The position numbers and the translations under genes are program-made. This document shows, piece by piece, positions 1 to 10,464 of a stretch of DNA of 64,000 nt. This stretch comes from Lepidodermella squamata (lineage: Eukaryota; Gastrotricha). Each line of letters opens with the position of its first letter. The first letter of the stretch is position 1. Location: contig JBLDXI010000009.1 of NCBI GenBank assembly GCA_047495785.1, forward strand, positions 186,001 through 250,000, written 5' to 3'. The notes under the pieces were generated by a model. That model did not search any database. It saw nothing but the letters and a program-made list of their open reading frames with translations, and had not been told where the DNA came from.

Positions 1-111
1 TCTCGGCGATAACAGGCAACTCAAACATGCAGCTTCGATTTTGCACATGATAAAAAATCAATCGTTGAATATTGGCGGAAGAAAGTGTCCGTAATGAACG
101 ACTAGCAAATA

Positions 112-2320
112 TCAAATAGCGGCTTCAGGTCGACTAAGGTTCGTCTGACCATTTGTTCCATTGCCAAGAGAGCCGAGAGGAGACGTTACGAATCGGCCAT
201 TACTTTCTGCAAGGAGGCGCAATTGCGATCGCATCAGAGATAACGCTGACGAATTGCCGACAAATGATGAACCAGCCTTAAATGTTTCCGAAATTAATCA
301 ACAGTCTTAAGAATATACTTCAAGCTCACATTCAGCTCACTGGCCGTGCCTGAGTAAGATCGAGTGTTCGAACCCACAGAGGCGGTTACGCTTACCAACT
401 TTACAATTGCACGTGCCCTTTCTAGATATTTTCTATATCTCTGTTCCATTATCAGTGTCTCGTTCTTCCGCCGCGCAATCTCAGCTTTAAGCGACTGGAC
501 CAGCTTAAAATAAACAAGCAAGCTATGTGATGTCAAAAAATTGCGCTAGAATTTACATTGTCTTTGTCAGAATCATCGATAATGCCCGCTTCGAATCCGT
601 CGCCATTATAGTCATCCTTCAGGCTGGGCAGGGTTGGAAGTGTTTCGTAACTAGCTGTAGTTGATTCAGCTGCGGCAAGTCTCAGCTTTGCGTTTTCATC
701 GACCAAAGATCGATTTTGAGAGAGTGCATTCATCAGTTGCTCACGGGTTTCAGCCAACTTGGCAGTGGCTTCTTCAAATTGGCGCTGGAGCAAATCAAAC
801 CTTAAGCTTGAACCAACACCATCGTCATCTGACAGCATATAAAACATTTTCAAGTTACTTGTGAGATCTTCCATCAATAAAACAAACCCAGCAACTGCTT
901 TTCCGTGTTAGGAGTGGAGCCATCTGAGTTAACATCGTTTACGCCAGAGCGTCGCTTCGAAACTGAACGCAGCCTATTAAGTTGGTCCTGTAATGATGCA
1001 TTCTCGTTCAGAACAGTTTGCAAGCGTTCTTCGACAGTTCGCAGTTTACGCTGAGCAGCACTCGACTGCTCAACTTTGCGCTGCAGTTGCTCTATTTGAG
1101 ACTCGGCAATCGATAAGCGCTCGACGGCGTGCTGAAGATTCAGCTTATAGTCATTAATATTAAACCATAAAGCGAAATTACCCTGGCGACGTCAAGCTCG
1201 TCTCTCAGCCGTTTTACTTCACGGCTGGCAGTAGCCAATTCCGTCACACGAGCTCGCAACTGAGCCGCCTCATGCTCGGCTGCTTCGGCTTTTTGCCTCC
1301 ACTCATCTCTAGCTGTATCAATTTTTTCCAGCTCATCGCGCAATCTTTCGTTTTCATCTAGGACGGAACTTCGTTGCCGCGCCATTTCCCTGAGTGAGTG
1401 TAAAATATTTCGTTTCAACGCGCATGTGTGAGTAGGAAATTGAGCTTACCCCGAAGCAGATTCAACTTTCTGAAGCTCATCCTCCAGGTCGCCTTTAATT
1501 CTTGCAGAAACTACTGATTCAGTTCTAATTCGCATTGAACTCAGCTCCATTTCTAGACGTTTCACTTTTTCTGCCAATTCATCACGGCCTTGTAAAGCTG
1601 ATTGTAACTGGATACGCAAATTCTGTTCCATTCATAGATTTTATAGGTAATAAAATATCTTCATATTATTTGACGTCGTGCGTTACCTTTGTGTCATCAG
1701 CGTTACTTTCGACCACGATCGGACGCACCGGTTCGTCGACAGCGTCACTATGGTCATCTGTGCGTTCCAACACCTGAATCAACACAAGACCGATTAATCA
1801 TAACCAAAATGTACAAATATTGGGAATGTATGCATACCAATTTCACCGCCTCCATCACGCCAGCTTGAATGTCGGTTTCTAGGTTTAAAATAGCTTCAAT
1901 AAAGTGTTGCCGTCTGGAACAGCTGACAGCACATCCCACAGTGAGCTGTAAAAATCGATACACTGATTCGACAACCGGAGCCGTTCCATCGCTAGACGAG
2001 GGCTGATATTCAGCTAAAACTTTCAAATCTGGAATCAAATTCGAGGATGTAATTGCCGAGCCAGTGACTTCAAGATAGAAATCCTGAAGGCGAGACATTA
2101 CTCGCTGTAGATTGGCCATCTTTAATCTCCAAGAATGGCCGCAATCTTGGACAAAGCCATCCAGCCATATCGGAGAAAAGAAAACCGGATCGATTTCGTG
2201 CAGAATTTCGGCAAAAGCTATTCCGTCAACGAAGTCAAGTGCGCTTTGATGAGGAGCCTCGATTTTGAAGATTTGAACCCAAGAAAGAAGGGTATCGATT
2301 ATGGCCACACTTGAAGACAT
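112..2320 (-). CDS. HOOK: HOOK-family microtubule/dynein adaptor
   Basis: Eight exons: 2320-1838, 1773-1687, 1622-1450, 1389-1182, 1143-888, 828-557, 503-330 and 276-112. All phases agree, giving a protein of about 605 aa (family about 700). Residues 1-160 form the N-terminal Hook domain that binds dynein light intermediate chain: LLSWVQIF, then ILHEIDPVFF, NLIPDLKVL and FLQLTVGCAVSC closely follow Hook1-3. From about residue 185 to 490 the protein is heptad-rich coiled coil. The segment RYRKYLERARAIVKL matches a conserved late motif of Hook proteins. The tail is Ser/Gly/Asn-rich and ends in EAAI. The start is the ATG at 2320; a TTG one codon upstream is not needed. Introns are 38-64 nt; the shortest (1144-1181) is 38 nt. 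Hook proteins link dynein-dynactin to endosomal cargo. Divergent neighbour of CFAP221. The last two exon joins are the least certain part. Confidence 0.9.
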
Positions 2321-2323
2321 CAA

Positions 2324-3848
2324 TTGATTTTCAAGAGTAAATAAGAGCAGCCAGCTACTAGAATCATAATAAAAATAAGTTCGAGTAAATTCGTGTAAGA
2401 CGCTTCATGAAGACGCTGAAAGCTGAAGTGACAACAACCTGTGCAAGTCCCAACTGCCCAAATGAAACATGATGAATCATAGATTATTGTGAGTATCATG
2501 ATATGAGAACTTTAAAATGTCAATACTAAGCTGAGAACAGAGGACGCGAAGATACATGAAAGTTCCACATAAAGCCTGGCCTCGCTCTTTTATACTGACC
2601 TCAGCGCTTTTCATTTTTCCCAAATCGCCTTTTAGCCTTTGGTCTTCCAGTAACGAATCTGCGGGTCTCTGGTTTTGCCTGAGCCACTCGAGCTATGATA
2701 TGCTGAGCTCTGCCTGGCTTTTTCAAAGCATTATCATTCGAGCCAGTTTCGACAAGGATGTCAGATGTCACACACAGTATCTGGGTTGTCTCAGTCACCT
2801 GTGAAAAACTAAATAAAAACATTATTTCCGTCCATCTGTGAGGTGTTTCAAATTTGCGGAAGTTGTATTTTGATATTTATATATTGATAAAATATAAATC
2901 TACAAAAAATCATTTACTGCAAAGATTATATAAATATTTATTTGGTTGCTATGGCAAAAGAGGCCTTGCCATTTGCATGCTGTTCAGGAATCGGCAGCCT
3001 CCGGCAGCCACGATGCCTTCGAGGATTCCCTCAAGTCAGATAGTAAAATAAAATGCCTTAATTTTACCAATCGAAATAGGAAATATGTATGAGACCCGTC
3101 ACCCGTCAAGTGATTTCGGCCCCAATCGGTTTTTCCTGCCTGATAAAACTGAGAAGCTGCGCAATAATGACAGTGCATCAGGCATTGTCCTGTCAAATGC
3201 CCGGGGAGATAAAGATGATAAAAAGTCACCCCAGGAGTCTGGTACAACCGAATCAAAACGTATTAATAATAGTAATAATTACTATCGTTTTGATCGCCAT
3301 CAAGTCGTTGCGTTGGCACCATCAGAGTACTAAACCTGGTTTTGTATTCAGGCGATAATTTAACAGAGATTTCTTGTTCAAAATGGGATGGCCATGTTTT
3401 TACTCTGCTTCTGGAGATCATTGAATAGTCTATTCTATAATTCATAAATTAGGTGCTTGTTGTCAATTATGAGCTACATTTTGTCGAATTGCTCAGTGAA
3501 TGACATGTCCCTAGATGCTTCTTCCATGGAATTTCCTCTTTCGCCAATTCATACACAACTTGAGAAAATGACTGACTTCTCAATTATTGTTAATTGAGAG
3601 ATAACACCACCGTTGAGCTCCTTGATATTGATCTGAAGGCGTTAGATGTTCCATTTATCCTACACAAACATCCTACAACTTGGTAACACGACCATAGCAG
3701 ATACAAGAGTTTATTTCTGCTTGTTTTGCTTGATATATATAACGTTGGAACGTTTTTTTCTTTTCCTGTAAGCAAATCGCAAGAAATAATCAAAATGATG
3801 TAACGTAAAGTAGAATTATCATGATATGTTTTTAGATAATTTTAAAGG
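2324..3848. other. Intergenic region between divergent HOOK and CFAP221
   Basis: About 1.5 kb separates the two divergent start codons and must hold both promoters. It is AT-rich with short open frames on both strands (for example 2984-3256 minus and 3085-3358 plus). None shows a family motif, splice context or codon pattern I trust. No clear TATA box or repeat was assigned. Confidence 0.5.
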
Positions 3849-6800
3849 ATGATGGCCACTGAAGTGATAACCGAAGTGGGCAGTCAGTCATTAATAGAAA
3901 AATGGAATCACAAAAAAGTAGCCAATCATCTACTTGATGCCAGTAAGTTGGAATTGCATGCACTTGAGGTTCTTTAAATTGCATTTCCTCTCAATTTACA
4001 GAGCTATTCAACAGATTAGGATCAAACGATGTATTTTCGATCAATCCGACTTCCGTACATTTCGCCGGATTTTCCGTGGGGAAGACAATTTCGAAAACTT
4101 TCGAAGTTGTCAACAAATCAGAATTAATTCAACGGCTTCACCTGATTCCCCCACAATCTCAAAACTTCAAAATATTCTACACCAAGCAGGTAATTTGTTT
4201 ATATTCTAATAATTTTCCATGTAAATGGCATGTTGGTTTTTAGGAGAGATTTGCTCCAGGCTGTACATTGAAGTGTCGAATAGAGTTCTCACCTCAAGGT
4301 TAGTGAAACGTTTATCTGCTTCGAAGGATGTTTCCTTACTGCTCTCGATTTTCAGAATGGAAATACTATTATGACTGTGTCAGACTGCATTGTCCGGTAG
4401 GCCAATTTTATTTCTTAAGAAACTTTATGTCGAATCAACCGTCTCAGGATGAAGAAAATTTGATAATTCCGATTCACGCATACCCTGTTGTTGACACATC
4501 TGCTTTCCCAAGTGTTCTCACGTTCCGAGGAGTAACTATTGGAGAAAGGTTGGTGATTATTGCTCTATGAATTGCGATTAATCCGATTACTGTTAAACAT
4601 TAGCGTTACCAAATATATTCCATTACGCTCCCATGTTCCTGTCGATTTCCATTTTTCATTGAAGTTATTACAAAAAACACCGTCTTTCACGGTTTCGCCA
4701 TTAAAAGGTAGCCGATATATTTTGAGACGTTTTAGCGGAATATAAATTTTACATTTTTATCCGACTAGGCGTCGTGCCTAAAAATGGAGAAGCATCAATC
4801 TGCGTAACATTTGCGCCTAAGCGTTTCGCCACAGAATCTTTTCACTTTCAATTGGATGTCGCACAGTTTGACTCACCTCGGCTGGTTTGCTTAGTTACAG
4901 GCTCTTGCGAATCGCAGGTTCAGGCTTTGGATCCGAAAAAAGTGGAGAGCGCTTTGGCTAAACTAGTACGCGTAGATCCAGTCGCAATATCTCCTCTAGC
5001 GAGAGCCAGGATGCGTTATATGCAGCAAACGAAAGGCGATCTGAACGATATTTCGAGTACATTGGAATCAGTTGCCGATGGAGTCAACCCTAGCAACCTA
5101 TTCAGGCCAGAAAATGTGGAGGGTCCGGAGTTTTTTGCGATGATTAATTCCCACGCCGCTGTCAGCCGACTGCTACTTCATGATCCATCAAAGATGAAAA
5201 GCAAGGATTTGAAGAAAGGTGAGAGTATATCCGATGCATGCTGATCCTTTAACGTAACTTTCTATGTAGCAATGGCGAGCAAAAGCTCAGACGACAACAG
5301 ACAGGCCAAGGTATGTGAATATTTATTGATAATAGCGAGCTCGCTCGGTAACGAATTATTAACATTTCCTTCAGGCAGCCAGGTTCGAGCAGGAGTTGCG
5401 TCAAGCTGACTACAGAGAACGACAGAACCAATTGATATGGCAAACTACCCTTGGCTCTGAGCCTCTTCGTGAATCTCAAAGGGAAAGAATTCTCAACGAG
5501 CGCCGCAATGCGTGGCGACGATATAATGTATGCCAAGTCTAGATAGCGTTGCATCAATTAACTCCTATTGTTGAATAGGCTCGGCGTGGAGAAGTAACGA
5601 GTTCGATGAAAGACGATTCAAGCTCCAATACGATCATGCGAATTTCATTTAGAAGAACGTATCGGTTGTACACTATGGAACCAGTTATCTCTTTCGGAGC
5701 GCCCACCTTCGATCCATACAATAATGACTTCTGGCGGTTAAAGCTGGAGAGAATAGAGCTTTTCCAACAGGCCTCAAGAGCTGTGTTGATCCGGAAGCGC
5801 GCCGACGGTAAAATAGTTGGGCTGCGAAAGTTGAAGGCTGCCTTTCAAGCCGGTCGGCGCAGTGTCAATCCTGAGGATATACTAGAAAGTTAGTTGAACC
5901 CGATAGGTTTGCTTATCGATTTAATCGAATTAACGAGGCATAAGATCGAGATTTAATCGCTTAATTATTTTCATTATTAACCCTGCACTTTGAAAATTAT
6001 ACCAGCCTACGATGTACTACACCGTCTATGGATTAAAAACGAACCGAGTCTTGAAGACTTTGACGAGCCTGAGTCATTGAATAATATCCGTTCGTTTCGA
6101 TTATTAATTTCTGTGAAAAAAGCTTACCTCGGGCATCGATTGCCTCGCTTGAAGCGCTCAAATATTTATTTTTGCTTATATCTCGTTCTGAATTAGCTTC
6201 GCTTCGTTTTAAACTTAACATATCAGTTTATTTGCGTAATTGAAGTTAGCTGACCAATTTCATATTTTCCCCCAGCAGGCTACTGAAAGCCTTTGATGGA
6301 ATTGTGTCTCGTGATTTTCTCTCTTTCCGGATTTTCCGGGGAGTTAGGTGTTCAAAGTTTTGAATGGCGCATGAAGTAAATCTAGGGCACAATGCCGGTT
6401 CTCAAAATTTGGGTGGTCCGCTGGGGAAAATCCAAACGCGGCCTGCTAACTTCAATCACCTTTCGAGGATATTCTTACTTTTGCTAGCTGAGAAATTTTC
6501 GGCCTGTATAGCCATTCGTTTCACCGTTTAATCGGTTACTGTTTTTTCAGGGAAATCATCGAGCAAGACAATAGATCAGAATTTGTCAGCGGAATCAATA
6601 AAAATCGCTCGGAAGAAATTCGTCAGTGAATCGCCGATCGATGTGAAAGAAAACATTGTAAGGGCACCTGGTATATTTAGCCCGATTGTTCTAGCGTTAT
6701 CATTTGTAGACCGATGTTGCTATCGCGCCGCTAGTTTTCTGGGCATCTTCTGACATCGCGTTCGATCGCAAACCTCTTTTCCACTCGATTAGGGTCACGC

Positions 6801-7833
6801 GTCAATTCCAATTGCTTGGCTTCAACCCTGTCGGTGTATCGAGTCTTGCGTACGCCGCAAAGAACGCACCGGGAAGACTTTACAGAACTGGCGCCGAGGA
6901 CGAGTTGACTACGGCGCCAAGCTTAGCATTAAAGCAGACTAGAGTTGACGCTTACGATCAACAGGAAGGCCAGGAAGATTCCAAAAATGACAGCGTGGTG
7001 ATTGCTCGACTCAGTGTGCCAACTTTCATGCTTGCTAAAAATCAATTTTCGACGGTTAGAATCAATGAAGCGTAAATATTTTTTTTAAATTAATCCTTAT
7101 AGGAACGTTATGCCGGTGGCAGCCTGACGTTTTTTCATCAACCGCTGCCGTATGGTGAAAGCGAGCAGGACGCTCAGTTCTGTCCCACTGCCCGCTATTC
7201 AGCTGTGAACAACCGATTCAAGGGACCCTCAAATGTACTTCACGAGAGGGTAAGGATATATTTCTTTATAAATCCATACGTGATTATAAAATAATTCTCT
7301 GGCAGGATGTTATCAAGGGAATGATGTCCTGGCGCAATTTGCCCGCTGCTGGCCCTTTAGCTACATCTGCTTTACCGTGCTCGACTCAACTGCTTGCTCT
7401 TCGCTTCGCCGATAGCGTCGAACCTAATGATCTGCTTCCAGCACCCCCACCGGTTCTGCTCAGGCGAGCTCCCGACTCAGATAAGGATTTCGCCGGGGAT
7501 TTGTTTGTTATCAGCTTCCTCTATGTTTTTGGCTTCATTTTGATTTTATATTCAAGGGATGGAATTTCCGGTAATGTGGTCGAATTAAGTCCCGACGCTG
7601 TTGCAGCCAAGTTTGAGCTGCTCAAAGTACAGCAAAACAAACCATTGGTTGACAGGTAAGAATAATTTCAAAATAGCAAATAAATTTCTGTCGAATGGGG
7701 TGAATGCATCGCTGCAGAAAGCTCAAAACCTTACATTGCGTCCCATATCATTAGCGTCACACCGAAAGGGCAGCTTATGAATGAAATGGCTCACACATGG
7801 GAAAACCTGGGTCGATTTATAAGGAAGACCTAG
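3849..7833 (+). CDS. CFAP221: Cilia- and flagella-associated protein 221 (PCDP1)
   Basis: Sixteen coding segments: 3849-3942, 4002-4189, 4244-4298, 4356-4396, 4448-4548, 4604-4707, 4769-5218, 5270-5310, 5375-5527, 5579-5888, 6551-6657, 6710-7054, 7103-7249, 7306-7502, 7557-7655 and 7722-7833. Phases agree throughout and predict 847 aa, about the human length (840). The N-terminal third has ASH/Hydin-like beta domains: EWKYYYDCVRLHCP, IPIHAYPVV and HVPVDFHFSLKLL match the family closely. FDPYNNDFW then LFQQASRAVL, and later the RTGAEDEL segment, are also recognisable. CFAP221 is a central-pair (C1d) protein of motile axonemes that controls beat frequency with calmodulin. The 54-nt stretch 7503-7556 is in frame but looks like an intron. 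The last acceptor is chosen at AAAG before 7722, because using the CAG three to four bases upstream shifts the frame and stops early. Exon 13 onward lies inside the tandem duplication. Confidence 0.93.
6236..6459. mobile_element. Imperfect-inverted-repeat MITE-like element in CFAP221 intron
   Basis: The only long intron of CFAP221 (5889-6550, 662 nt) contains arms that pair imperfectly. The left arm starts GTAATTGAAGTTAGCTGACC and soon reads TTTTCCCCCAGC. The reverse complement of the right end starts GTGATTGAAGTTAGCAGGCC and soon reads TTTTCCCCAGC. Size and structure suit a short non-autonomous DNA transposon. I saw no clear target-site duplication. A similar single arm occurs near 52945-52980. 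Confidence 0.45.
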
Positions 7834-9162
7834 AGAATAAGACCTAGGTACTACAAACTACAACCAACAGCCAACATGATTCACGAGCTTATGTGGTCAC
7901 TTGAGTTTTCATCTTTTTGACGTGAAGCTAACGATAAGAAATATCACCGCAGAAAAAAATAAAGAAGATAGACACGAAACTCTGACCTCTGAACCACATC
8001 TGAGCCGTTCCAAATAAAAATACGATAATGGATAGAATTAAGACCATAGAAATGCTAACAAGAGATAAAAATCCGAAATGCTTGAATCACGTAAAATCAC
8101 CGAATAGGGTTTATTGATAGATTGGGATTCGTTTGGGCTGTCAGAACCAAATTCATCCCCTAAATACGCATTCACCTTGAAATGCGAAGACAGAATGAGC
8201 GACCGAAATGTTTTCGCAGTGTAGTACCTAAGTGCCAAAAAAGTTCCCGCATTCACTCCTTTTGACAATGGCAGAGACTGATAGTGTTAGAAATAGGGTA
8301 ATGATTTTATTGCTAATAACGATATTTACATGTCTAATGAATTTTTCTAAAGCGATGTGCAAGGTAAGACGCATCCACCGTTCAGTTCGCTGCCGGATAT
8401 TTGAGTTCATCTTTCATGACTAATTTCTCTGTTGCTATCATGATCATTTATGTTCAAAGATACTAGTTGCGAATCGGGTATGACGCTTCAAAATTAAGCT
8501 CGCGGTTCTTCTCACAATTGATAAAACGCCACTTATGATAAAAAAAAATGTGATCAATATTGTTGATTCCAGTCCATTCAGTCAAATGAAGCAGTTACTG
8601 CGCGTTGTGTAATGGTGCTCACTGAACCATCACTGAACAATTTCACGCCTTCAAATTTTGCATTCTCCATTTGCCATTATTTGATCAATGATCTGTTTAT
8701 AATTACCTATTAACAGGGCAGCAGCAGGCTCTAAAGGCCGAAAAATCCAACCTGAAGCAACGAAACAAGCAAGGGATCAAAATAAAAAGTAATTTGCATT
8801 TTTATTGTCTTTGAGATGTGAGGAAGCTCTAACTCTTCTCTAGATCGGAGCGAGACACGACACTAGCAGAGGAATCAAATCGACCAATTTTTAAAGCCTC
8901 AAACAGAGCTGCACTTTACATCAACTCCTAATGTAGCTCTAACGTTCTAACGAAGATAACCTACCTTGTAATTACGTTATTATATTTTTGCCACATGTTT
9001 TTTCAAGTCAAAGGAATTATTCTGATATCAAAATAAAGTTTGCTATGTAATCAATGTTTCTAATTATTGTTGAGGACTGGATGCAGACACATTGTTTTTT
9101 AAGGCACGGGGCTTCGATTTCGGAAACATCACGGGGCACCTGGATAGCATGCAATAGGTACC
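7834..9162. other. CFAP221 3' flank, no gene seen
   Basis: About 1.3 kb between the CFAP221 stop and the MITE. Short frames at 8038-8268 and 8228-8423 overlap on both strands and resemble nothing known. It is repeated at 16028-17356 in copy 2. Confidence 0.5.
8013..8018 (+). terminator. Candidate polyadenylation signal of CFAP221
   Basis: An AATAAA hexamer lies 180 nt downstream of the CFAP221 stop codon. Its copy lies at 16207-16212. No cleavage site can be confirmed. Confidence 0.3.
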
Positions 9163-9613
9163 TACCGTATTTTACGAATTATAAGACCCTGCCCTGTATT
9201 TTTTTCAAACGAGGTTCAAGTCCTGCCCTGTATTTAGGGTCTGCCCTTTAATTCGGCTCTGCCCTATAATTTTTCGAACCTAATCAGTCACCTGAAAAGT
9301 ACCTATATCAACAGTTAAAACCGCCGAATAACCCCTATAGCTACTGCCTTCCACCTGTGACTACACGCGTGAAGTGTGTACTCATGTAGATTAAGGTGGA
9401 TAAAGGACGATTAGTGCACTTACTGACGAAAAATCGCAACCTATCCAACTTTAACCACTTACGCAGCAGGCGCTCATGTAAGCCACTTCATACAAGGCCC
9501 TGCCTATTAATAAGGTTCTGCCCTTTATTATTTCAAATGACCATTACCCTCTGCCCTTTATTCCGGTTCTGCCCTATAATTGGGTCCTGCCTAATAATTC
9601 GTAAAATACGGTA
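9163..9613. mobile_element. TA-flanked MITE with 18-20 bp terminal inverted repeats (copy 1)
   Basis: The left end TACCGTATTTTACGAATTAT (9163-9182) is the exact reverse complement of the right end (9594-9613). The outer TA on each side suits a TA target duplication, as in Tc1/mariner-like elements. The 451-bp body has no transposase. It is filled with variants of a short unit, CTGCCCTNTAATT or CTGCCCTGTATT, occurring about nine times in two clusters next to the ends. The ORF crossing it (9396-9860) is a consequence of the repeat and is not called a gene. Confidence 0.8.
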
Positions 9614-10464
9614 TATAATATCCCACGGTTTATTCAGATGGCTATATCGGCTATACCACCTGATACATGAGAAGGCTGCGGTTTGCGGTTTTGACTTTAA
9701 TAGCGAAAGATCCAATTCAAACAATAGAGGGCAGGTCTCATTTGTAAGGCTTGACGTCAATAGCAATGAAATAAGGCAGTGCCTTCTAACTTCTAGTTCG
9801 GAATTTACGGTAGGCCTGTTCAACATGTACCTCTTCACGGGGTGCGTCTCATTTATTTAGCAATACCTTCTTTGCTTTCATAATAAAGCATTATATCAGG
9901 CTACGAACCAACCACCGGACGTTGGGGGCTGAGTATCCTGTGTCGTCCATGTGAAGCAAGGTTAGAGGTCTATTGATTCACGTTCCATGAGACCTGAGAT
10001 CGCCTGTAAAATTTGTCTTTTGCGAAAATTTCAAATATAAATAAAGCTGTTGCTTAGAGTGAATCGGCTGGCTTAGAGCTGGGTAGTTGGAGGCCATGGG
10101 CACTTGTTCCGTACGCCAGAGCGCAAATGCGAAAACGGGCTCATGTTGAGCCGCCAACGGATTGAAAGAGAGAAAGAATGCAAAGTGAGTAAAGATCTTT
10201 ATTTCGTCAAAGTAACTTTATAACAATGAATCTTGCCTATTTTGACTCAATAGATGCCGGAGCTTCGCGTTATGCACGAGACATTAAAAGAACAAGGAAG
10301 ATGTGCCTCGTCTCATCCTCACACGGGATAAGATACTTTATCACTAGCTTTTATACAGTAACAGTAAACTATGTGTCCATTTCGAAGAGTTCATCATGAT
10401 TAAATGCGCGAATTTAACCGAGTTCTTCTGGAAAAAACTGTCAAACAGTTTGTACCATGGCAGT
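9614..10464. other. Intergenic, PDCD4 3' flank
   Basis: About 850 bp between the MITE and the PDCD4 stop codon. It includes TTTATT at 10198-10203, which is AATAAA on the minus strand 262 nt past the PDCD4 stop and may be its polyadenylation signal. Nothing else was recognised. It is repeated at 17808-18658. Confidence 0.45.

Noticed and set aside
869-887. A 20-nt intron in HOOK using GTTTGT and GGAAG
   Set aside because: It keeps frame, but a 59-nt intron from the same donor to TGTCAG at 829 also keeps frame and fits the usual intron size.
2984-3358. Overlapping frames on both strands between HOOK and CFAP221
   Set aside because: No domain, no splice partner and no codon signal; probably chance openness.
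7500-7560. Transmembrane helix in CFAP221
   Set aside because: The hydrophobic stretch coincides exactly with a well-formed 54-nt intron.
9396-9860. 154-codon plus-strand ORF and 101-codon minus-strand ORF
   Set aside because: Both lie across the repeat-built MITE and its flank, overlap each other on opposite strands and have no family motif.
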